7,726 nt of DNA. It comes from an uncultured Ruminococcus sp. (lineage in GTDB: Bacteria; Bacillota; Clostridia; Oscillospirales; Ruminococcaceae). The DNA lies in the NCBI GenBank assembly GCA_946188175.1, contig CAMHUJ010000069.1, positions 1 through 7,726 on the forward strand, in the 5' to 3' direction. Positions 1 to 4,861 of the stretch are shown one piece after another. The notes beneath the pieces are model-generated. The model made no database searches, was not told the origin of the DNA, and saw only the letters and a program-made list of their open reading frames with translations. The first letter of the stretch is position 1; the number at the start of each line of letters is the position of its first letter. Position numbers and translations under genes: made by a program.

Positions 1-612
1 CATAATGAGCTTGGTTTTCGGTTCACGCTCGCCTGCATTCGGCTGTGAGAGCATCGTGACCGGCTTTGTAAAGTGAACAATGCGCACTGCATTGAGTAGA
101 ATCAGAACGAAGACGATGCCGAAAAATGCCGTGACCCAGAGCAGCGCAATGCCGCTGCACGTAAACCCGAGGGGAATCCTTGCATCGGAGATGCGGCCCA
201 TAATGTGCAGTACGAACATGTACATCAGCTTATCGAGCAGGATGCCTGCTGCAAATCCGATCAGCAGCGTATAGGCAGTTTCGAGCAGCAGCACCCTTGC
301 GAGATGCCGCTTTTCCATGCCGAGCAGCTGATAGAGTCCGAATTCCTTGCGGCGGTGCTTCATCAGAAAGCTGTTCGTATAAAAGAGGAAGATCGCTGCA
401 AAAAACATGGCGATAAATGTGCCGATGCGCAGGATGACCGGAAGAATAACATCTCCCTTTTCCAGATTTTGCAGTCCGTCATTCATCGAGAGCGAGCAGA
501 TGATATAGAGCATGGCGCAGGTGACGCTGCATGAGATCAGATAGGGCAGATAGGTCCGGCGGTTCTTTTTGAGATTGTCCGCAGCCAGACGCGCATAGAA
601 AAACTTACGCAC
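1..612 (-). CDS. BceB-like ABC transporter permease (FtsX family), N-terminal part only
   Basis: This is the membrane subunit of a peptide-sensing and detoxifying ABC transporter, paired with the ATPase just upstream. Only the first 204 residues are in the window; the frame is open through base 1, and BceB proteins usually exceed 600 residues. Hydrophobic segments lie at about residues 21-42, 56-79, 105-125 and 153-175. The cytoplasmic stretch RRKEFGLYQLLGMEKRH (about 87-103) and the NAGEREPKTK segment (about 192-201) after the fourth helix are typical of this family. The start is a GTG at 612-610 that overlaps the end of the ATPase gene by 8 bases (GTGCGTAA), with an AGGCGGTG-like ribosome site upstream, so the two are probably translationally coupled. 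In Bce systems this subunit both recognises the peptide-bound lipid target and signals to the kinase; that role is inferred from the family. The large extracellular domain that would hint at the substrate lies outside the window. Confidence 0.92.
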   Translation of the reverse strand, partial: MRKFFYARLAADNLKKNRRTYLPYLISCSVTCAMLYIICSLSMNDGLQNLEKGDVILPVILRIGTFIAMFFAAIFLFYTNSFLMKHRRKEFGLYQLLGMEKRHLARVLLLETAYTLLIGFAAGILLDKLMYMFVLHIMGRISDARIPLGFTCSGIALLWVTAFFGIVFVLILLNAVRIVHFTKPVTMLSQPNAGEREPKTKLIM

Positions 613-1384
613 CCTGCTCACCGCCTTGCAGACTGTCGCTCATCATCCGTGTCAGGGAATCCGAGATGCGCTGATAGAAGGCGTCATTGGAAGCGTCGCC
701 GCGGTAGATCTGGTGGAAGATCACGCCGTCCTTGATAAAGAGCACTCTGCCTGCGCGGCTTGCGGCCTTGACGGAATGCGTCACCATGACGATTGTCTGA
801 CCGCCTGCATTGAGTTTTCCGAAGACATCGAGCAGGCTGTCTGTTGATTTGGAATCGAGCGCACCGGTCGGCTCATCTGCGAGCAGGAGCTTCGGCTCGG
901 TGATGATCGCGCGTGCGATTGCGGCGCGCTGCTGCTGACCGCCGGAGACCTCATAGGGATATTTATTGAGCAGCGCATGGATGCCGAGCACCTTTGCCAT
1001 GGGCTGGAGCCGCTTTTCCATATCGTCATACGGCATCCCCGCGAGCACGAGCGGCAGGAAAATATTGTCGCGCAGCGTGAAATGATCGAGCAGATTGAAA
1101 TTCTGGAAGACGAAGCCGAGATTCTCTCTGCGGAATGCGGCAAGTGCTTTGTCGCTGATTTTGGAGAGCGGCTTGCCGTCGAGCAGCACATCGCCCTTTG
1201 TGGGCTTGTCGAGTGCCGCGAGAATATTGAGCAGCGTGGTCTTGCCGGAGCCGGATTCACCCATGACGGCGACATATTCGCCCTGCTCGACCGAAAAATG
1301 CACATCGGAAAGTGCCTGCACCTGATTGCCGCCGAATCTTGTTGTATAGATTTTTTCAACGCCCTGAACCTCTAAAATTGCCAT
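605..1384 (-). CDS. BceA-like ABC transporter ATP-binding protein
   Basis: This 259-residue ATPase powers the permease encoded just downstream. It belongs to the MacB/LolD/BceA group of ABC ATPases. Visible motifs are the Walker A GESGSGKTT (42-50), Q-loop Q94 in FVFQNFNLL, signature VSGGQQQR (146-153), Walker B LLLADEP (167-172) with catalytic E171, and switch H203 in MVTHS, so it should be active. The chosen start is ATG at 1384, where AAAGGAGGT sits 7 bases upstream. A longer open frame reaches an ATG at 1483, but this would add 33 unconserved residues, run through the promoter and overlap the kinase gene. Expression probably comes from the promoter at 1410-1439 and is likely controlled by the neighbouring response regulator. 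The substrate is unknown; related systems act on bacitracin, nisin-like or other cell-wall-active peptides. Confidence 0.95.
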   Translation of the reverse strand: MAILEVQGVEKIYTTRFGGNQVQALSDVHFSVEQGEYVAVMGESGSGKTTLLNILAALDKPTKGDVLLDGKPLSKISDKALAAFRRENLGFVFQNFNLLDHFTLRDNIFLPLVLAGMPYDDMEKRLQPMAKVLGIHALLNKYPYEVSGGQQQRAAIARAIITEPKLLLADEPTGALDSKSTDSLLDVFGKLNAGGQTIVMVTHSVKAASRAGRVLFIKDGVIFHQIYRGDASNDAFYQRISDSLTRMMSDSLQGGEQGA

Positions 1385-1391
1385 GATCCAG

Positions 1392-1400
1392 ACCTCCTTT
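1392..1400 (-). promoter_or_regulatory. Ribosome binding site fixing the ABC ATPase start
   Basis: On the minus strand this reads AAAGGAGGT, a near-perfect Shine-Dalgarno sequence, 7 bases before the ATG at 1384. It decides the start against the longer frame opening at 1483. Confidence 0.9.
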
Positions 1401-1409
1401 GCTGAAACA

Positions 1410-1439
1410 AGTATAGCATATTTTACTGTGATGCGACAT
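1410..1439 (-). promoter_or_regulatory. Extended -10 promoter with weak -35 for the ABC transporter genes
   Basis: The minus strand carries TATACT (1415-1410) directly preceded by TGC, an extended -10 motif. Seventeen bases upstream the hexamer is TGTCGC (1438-1433), a poor match to TTGACA. A strong extended -10 with a degenerate -35 is typical of a promoter that needs an activator. Transcription would begin near 1403, leaving a leader of about 19 bases that contains the AAAGGAGGT ribosome site. The whole gap between the kinase stop and the ATPase start (1385-1475) holds only this promoter and the repeats above it; I see no terminator there. Confidence 0.7.
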
Positions 1440-1465
1440 CGAATCAGGTGACATTGATGTGACAT
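1430..1465 (-). promoter_or_regulatory. Three direct repeats, probable response-regulator operator
   Basis: Read on the minus strand, ATGTCACATC (1465-1456), ATGTCACCTG (1454-1445) and ATGTCGCATC (1439-1430) form three similar 10-base units. The first two start 11 bases apart, one helical turn, which fits the tandem half-sites bound by OmpR/PhoB-type dimers. The third is 15 bases further on and overlaps the -35 position. Units one and three are also nearly self-complementary (ATGT-C-ACAT; GATG-TCG-CATC), so an inverted-repeat reading is possible. Binding by the regulator encoded at 2466-3134 is inferred from the position upstream of the transporter genes, as in other Bce modules. Confidence 0.6.
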
Positions 1466-1475
1466 TTCTGCAAGG

Positions 1476-2462
1476 TTATTCAAATGTGAAATGTTCCGAT
1501 TGCAGATGCAGCGTAAAGGCGGCGCCTTTGCCGTATTCGGAATCGGCAGTCAGCCGGTGACCGAGTCTGTCTGCTGCCTTTTTGCAGAGATAGAGTCCGA
1601 GTCCGGTTGCCTGCTTGTCGGCGCGTCCGAGCCTGCCGGTATAGCCCTTTTCAAAGATGCGCGGCAGGTCCTCCGGCGCGATGCCTTTTCCGGTATCGGC
1701 AATACAGACCGTCTGACCGGAGACCGTGACCGTCACCGAGCCGGAATCGGTATATTTTACGGCATTGGAGAGGAGCTGCTCTAAGATGAATTGCAGCCAT
1801 TTTTCATCAGTCAGCGCAGATTCCTCCGTTCCCTCATAGACAATGCGGAGCCGCTTGCGGATAAAGAGCGGTGCATATTTTCGGATCGCGGAACGGATCA
1901 CCGGATCGAGCGGCGTATCCTTTATGACAAGATCGCGCGAACTGCTGTCGAGCCGCGAATAGACCAGCGCCATTTCCGCGTACTGCTCGATGCGGAACAG
2001 TTCGGCTTGCAGGGCGCGGTGCTCCTCGGTATCCTCCGCTTGCAGCATCATGCGCATGACCGAGACCGGCGTTTTGATCTGGTGCACCCACTGTGTATAG
2101 TAGTCGGTCATTTCGGTGCGCTCCTGCGCGGTCCGGTTGACCGCCTCGGTATGGATGCTGCGCAGATTTTGCAGCATCTGCTGATACTGTGTTTCAGCCG
2201 GATTGTCGGGTTCCGGCAGTGCATCCTGCAAGAGCGCAGGGGGCTGCATCAGCCGTTCGCGCGCAAGATACTGCTTCCGCCAGCGGATAAAATGCACGCA
2301 TCCGGCGGCAAAGCCGATGACCAGAGAGAGCAGCAGCGCATAGAGCACAGGCTCCGTCGGAGCGCGGTATACCCAGAGCACCGTGCTGAATACCGCCGCG
2401 CAGACGACCGGTATCATTGCGGCGCGGCGGTTTGTCCGGAGATATAGCAGAAAACATCTCAT
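1476..2462 (-). CDS. BceS-like intramembrane-sensing histidine kinase
   Basis: This 328-residue sensor kinase should phosphorylate the regulator encoded directly upstream. Two membrane helices (about 14-32 and 39-58) are joined by only about six external residues, so it has no real sensor domain. This is the hallmark of BceS-type kinases, which receive their signal from the ABC permease. The phosphorylatable histidine is H127 in YYTQWVHQIKTPVS. The ATP-binding domain shows the N box LLSNAVKYT with N233, the G1 box IADTGKG (254-260), the F-box region RIFEKGYTG (268-276) and the G2 box GLGLYL (287-292). All catalytic motifs look intact. The ATG at 2462 lies three bases after the regulator stop codon, with GGAGA inside the end of the regulator gene as ribosome site, so the two are almost certainly co-transcribed and coupled. 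Confidence 0.94.
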   Translation of the reverse strand: MRCFLLYLRTNRRAAMIPVVCAAVFSTVLWVYRAPTEPVLYALLLSLVIGFAAGCVHFIRWRKQYLARERLMQPPALLQDALPEPDNPAETQYQQMLQNLRSIHTEAVNRTAQERTEMTDYYTQWVHQIKTPVSVMRMMLQAEDTEEHRALQAELFRIEQYAEMALVYSRLDSSSRDLVIKDTPLDPVIRSAIRKYAPLFIRKRLRIVYEGTEESALTDEKWLQFILEQLLSNAVKYTDSGSVTVTVSGQTVCIADTGKGIAPEDLPRIFEKGYTGRLGRADKQATGLGLYLCKKAADRLGHRLTADSEYGKGAAFTLHLQSEHFTFE

Positions 2463-2465
2463 CGT

Positions 2466-3134
2466 TCAGTCTCCGATCAGATAGCCGCTGCCGACCTTCG
2501 TCCGGATGAAATCGGAGAGCCCTGCGGCAGCGAGCTTTTTGCGCAGGCGCGTCACATTGACGGTCAGCGTATTCTCCTCGACATAGCAGTCGTCCTGCCA
2601 GAGCTTCATCATCAGCGTATCGCGGCTGACGATTTTGCCGTGATTCTCCATGAGCGTCTGCAAAATGCGGGATTCGTTTTTCGTCAGCTCAAGCCGTATC
2701 CCGTTGTAATCTGCGGAGCTGTCATTCGGATGCAGCGTCAGCCCGCGGACGGAGAGCGGCTGTGCGGTCATGCCGCTGCACCGCCGGAGGATCGCCTGTA
2801 TTTTCGCTGCAAGTACGTTGATATCGACAGGTTTTGCGATGAAATCGTCGCCGCCCATTTGCATCGCCGTGACAATATTGAGATTATCCGCCGCCGAGGA
2901 CAGAAAGACAATCGGAATATCGGAGCGCTTGCGCAGCTCGGCGCACCAGTGATAGCCGTTATCGAATGGCAGCATCAGGTCCATGAGGACAAGCTGCGGC
3001 TGAAAGGCATCGAATTCTTCGGGGATGCGGCGGAAATCCCTGACGCAGCAGACCTCGAAATCGCGTTCTGTGAGCATCTGGGAGAGGGTATCCGCGAGGG
3101 CACGGTCGTCTTCGACTAAGAATATTTTGCTCAT
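2466..3134 (-). CDS. OmpR/PhoB-family response regulator (BceR-like)
   Basis: This 222-residue DNA-binding regulator is the partner of the kinase encoded just downstream. The receiver domain (about 1-115) has the acidic pair D9-D10 in LVEDD, phospho-acceptor D52 in LVLMDLMLP, the conserved hydroxyl residue S79 in VFLSS and K101 in AKP. The C-terminal half (about 128-222) is a winged-helix domain: LTKNESRIL, then VSRDTLMMKLW, ENTLTVNVTRLRKKL with the recognition helix, and the hairpin ending TKVGSGYLIGD. The start at 3134 has AAAGGAGT upstream. It follows birA by 15 bases, so it probably shares that transcript. Its likely target is the set of repeats at 1430-1465 before the transporter genes; that link is inferred. 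I see no similar repeats before its own gene, so self-regulation is not evident. Confidence 0.95.
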   Translation of the reverse strand: MSKIFLVEDDRALADTLSQMLTERDFEVCCVRDFRRIPEEFDAFQPQLVLMDLMLPFDNGYHWCAELRKRSDIPIVFLSSAADNLNIVTAMQMGGDDFIAKPVDINVLAAKIQAILRRCSGMTAQPLSVRGLTLHPNDSSADYNGIRLELTKNESRILQTLMENHGKIVSRDTLMMKLWQDDCYVEENTLTVNVTRLRKKLAAAGLSDFIRTKVGSGYLIGD

Positions 3135-3149
3135 ATCGGCACTCCTTTC

Positions 3150-3938
3150 TCAGATCCGGATGCGGATTTCGCCGGTTGTGCGCCATTGCTCGGCGCCGTC
3201 CGGATAGCGCACCAGCAGCCGCAGATCATCATCGACGGCAAGTGCGGTTGCAGGCTGTTCGATGCCGTTCTCGCAGACTGTGATCTGCTTCCCGAGCATG
3301 CACAGTCTGCTGCGGTAGCCGGAGAGATAATGCTTCTGCGACAGTCCGCGGTATTCCTCGCACAGTGCGGAGATCAGCGCCGCGGCGCAGTCAATGAATG
3401 CGGTATCCGCATCGGCGCCGTCCGGATACACCGCGCCTGCGATGCTTTGTAATTCCGGCGGAAAGCCCTGCGGCGGCGGCAGCAGATTGATCCCGATGCC
3501 GACAATGACGTAATCGAGCGAGGCGGCATCCGAAAACTGCGATTCTGCGAGAATGCCGCAGATTTTCTTTCCGTGCAGGAGCAGATCGTTCACCCACTTG
3601 ATATGTACGCGCTGACCGGTACAGCGTTCGACGGCATCCGCAGCCGCGACCGCCGCCATCGGCGTCAGCATGAGCGCATCGGCAGGCGCGAGCAGCGGCT
3701 TGAGCAGAATGCTGAGATAGAGTCCTGTCTGCGGCGGTGAATAGAAGGCTCTGCCCTGTCTGCCCTTGCCTGCGGTCTGCTGCTTTGCCGCATAGACGGT
3801 GAATTCCGGTGCACCGTTTGCAGCCGCCTCACGCAGCAGATCGTTCGTCGAGGTGACCGAATCGAATACATGCAGCTGCACCGTCTCCGGATCGCAGCTG
3901 AGGCGCGAGAGAATTGCCTGTTCTGTTTGAATGTTCAT
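3150..3938 (-). CDS. birA: Biotin-[acetyl-CoA-carboxylase] ligase, group I (no DNA-binding domain)
   Basis: This cytoplasmic enzyme makes biotinyl-5'-AMP from biotin and ATP and transfers biotin to a lysine of acceptor proteins such as the acetyl-CoA carboxylase carrier subunit. The 262-residue product has the substrate loop GKGRQGRAFYSP (57-68, family form GRGRRGR), KWVNDLLL (114-121), GKKICGILAE and VIVGIGINL. A small C-terminal beta domain ends the protein (about 215-262). DSVTSTNDLL (26-35) begins almost at the N-terminus, so the helix-turn-helix of E. coli BirA is absent and it should not repress genes. The start is ATG at 3938, with CAGGAG six bases upstream. A longer frame to 3989 would translate through the hairpin at 3951-3982 and overlap rapZ, so it was rejected. 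The gene lies between rapZ and a peptide-sensing two-component system. Confidence 0.94.
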   Translation of the reverse strand: MNIQTEQAILSRLSCDPETVQLHVFDSVTSTNDLLREAAANGAPEFTVYAAKQQTAGKGRQGRAFYSPPQTGLYLSILLKPLLAPADALMLTPMAAVAAADAVERCTGQRVHIKWVNDLLLHGKKICGILAESQFSDAASLDYVIVGIGINLLPPPQGFPPELQSIAGAVYPDGADADTAFIDCAAALISALCEEYRGLSQKHYLSGYRSRLCMLGKQITVCENGIEQPATALAVDDDLRLLVRYPDGAEQWRTTGEIRIRI

Positions 3939-3944
3939 CGCATA

Positions 3945-3950
3945 CTCCTG
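3945..3950 (-). promoter_or_regulatory. Ribosome binding site fixing the birA start
   Basis: The minus strand reads CAGGAG, six bases before ATG at 3938. It begins immediately after the T run of the preceding hairpin, so hairpin and ribosome site are adjacent, and folding or read-through could affect translation of birA. Confidence 0.75.
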
Positions 3951-3982
3951 AAAAGCGGGATTCCGCGTGACGGAATCCCGCT
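3951..3982 (-). terminator. Perfect 12-bp hairpin after rapZ, probable intrinsic terminator
   Basis: On the minus strand AGCGGGATTCCG (3982-3971) pairs perfectly with CGGAATCCCGCT (3965-3954) around the five-base loop TCACG, followed by TTT. The T run totals only four bases including the end of the stem, so termination is probably incomplete. The hairpin begins four bases after the rapZ stop codon. On the plus strand the stem is not followed by a T run, so I call it one-directional. Confidence 0.7.
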
Positions 3983-3985
3983 GGG

Positions 3986-4861
3986 TCAACGGTTTTTCTT
4001 ATAGTCTCTGTGATGTGTAATGACATGCATATCGGCATGGCGGAGTTCCTCGGAGACCAGCTCTGCAAAGGTAACGGAGCGGTGCTGACCGCCGGTGCAG
4101 CCGAAGCCGACCACGAGCTGCGGTCTGCCCTCGCGGATGTAGAGCGGGACGAGAAATTTCAGCATATTCACGACTTTATCAAAATATTCCTTCGATTCCG
4201 CCGCGTTCATCACATAGTCCTGCACGCACTTCTCGACGCCGGTATGCTCGCGCAGCGCATCGACATAATAGGGATTCGGCAGGCAGCGCATATCGAAGAT
4301 CAGGTCTGCTTCGAGCGGTACGCCGTATTTGAAGCCGAAGCTCATGACCTGAATCGGCATCGCATCGGTGACGCGCTGCAAGAAATGCGTCTTGACCTGC
4401 TCTTTGAGCTGTGCGGCGGTGATCAGCGAGGAATCCAGCGGGAAATCGGCGGTTGCGCGGAGCACCTGCAATTCATCGTGCTCAAAGCGGATTGCTTTTT
4501 CGAGATCGCCCTCGAATTTCCGTGACGCAACCGGATGACTTCTGCGGGACATCCGGAAGCGCTTCATGAGCACCTCCTCGGAGGCTTCGACGCAGAGCAG
4601 CGTGAATCGGATATCCTGCCGGTATTTGTCCTGCATCATGCGGTAGGCTTCTGCCAGCTCGGAGTAGCGGTGACAGGAGCGCAGGTCAATGACGGCAGCC
4701 GTGCGGGAGTATCTGCCGCCCTTTTCGAGACAGTGCCGGAGATAGGGCTCCAGCATCGCAAGCGGCAGATTGTCCACCGCGTAGAATCCGATATCCTCAA
4801 GCGCATCGAGCGCGCTTGTTTTTCCGGCACCTGCCATGCCGGTGATGAGTACCATTTCCAT
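3986..4861 (-). CDS. rapZ: RNase adapter / nucleotide-binding protein RapZ (YvcJ family)
   Basis: RapZ in E. coli binds small RNAs that control glucosamine-6-phosphate synthase and directs RNase E to them; the Bacillus homologue YvcJ hydrolyses nucleotides and affects competence. The role in this organism is not known. The 291-residue protein has the usual family length. It begins with a P-loop, GMAGAGKT (8-15), followed by the family segment ALEDIGFYAVDNLP. Further on are AAVIDLRS (55-62), RRSHP (106-110), SFGFKYG (174-180), FDMRCLPNPYY (189-199) and the highly conserved GCTGGQHRSV (254-263) of the C-terminal ligand-binding domain. The start at 4861 overlaps the upstream stop codon by one base (TAATG), suggesting coupled translation. 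A second ATG two codons on (4855) cannot be excluded. The usual Gram-positive partners yvcK and whiA do not follow; birA does. Confidence 0.96.
   Translation of the reverse strand: MEMVLITGMAGAGKTSALDALEDIGFYAVDNLPLAMLEPYLRHCLEKGGRYSRTAAVIDLRSCHRYSELAEAYRMMQDKYRQDIRFTLLCVEASEEVLMKRFRMSRRSHPVASRKFEGDLEKAIRFEHDELQVLRATADFPLDSSLITAAQLKEQVKTHFLQRVTDAMPIQVMSFGFKYGVPLEADLIFDMRCLPNPYYVDALREHTGVEKCVQDYVMNAAESKEYFDKVVNMLKFLVPLYIREGRPQLVVGFGCTGGQHRSVTFAELVSEELRHADMHVITHHRDYKKNR
3998..4026 (-). promoter_or_regulatory. Candidate promoter for birA inside the 3' end of rapZ
   Basis: On the minus strand ATGTCA (4026-4021, four of six matches to TTGACA) is followed after exactly 17 bases by TATAAG (4003-3998, five of six matches to TATAAT). 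Transcription would start near 3991, just before the rapZ stop codon, so the birA message would carry the hairpin at 3951-3982 at its 5' end. No promoter can fit between the hairpin and birA, so birA relies on this element, another internal promoter, or read-through. Confidence 0.4.

Noticed and set aside
1385..1483. N-terminal extension of the ABC ATPase to an ATG at 1483
   Set aside because: It would overlap the kinase gene and run through the promoter and repeats; AAAGGAGGT points clearly to the ATG at 1384.
1791..2447. Open frame of 218 codons on the plus strand
   Set aside because: It lies antisense to the histidine kinase gene, is rich in R, H and Q and has no recognisable motif; a shadow of the real gene.
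3939..3989. N-terminal extension of BirA to an ATG at 3989
   Set aside because: It would translate the terminator hairpin and overlap the end of rapZ. CAGGAG six bases before 3938 gives the better start, and the extra residues do not form a helix-turn-helix.
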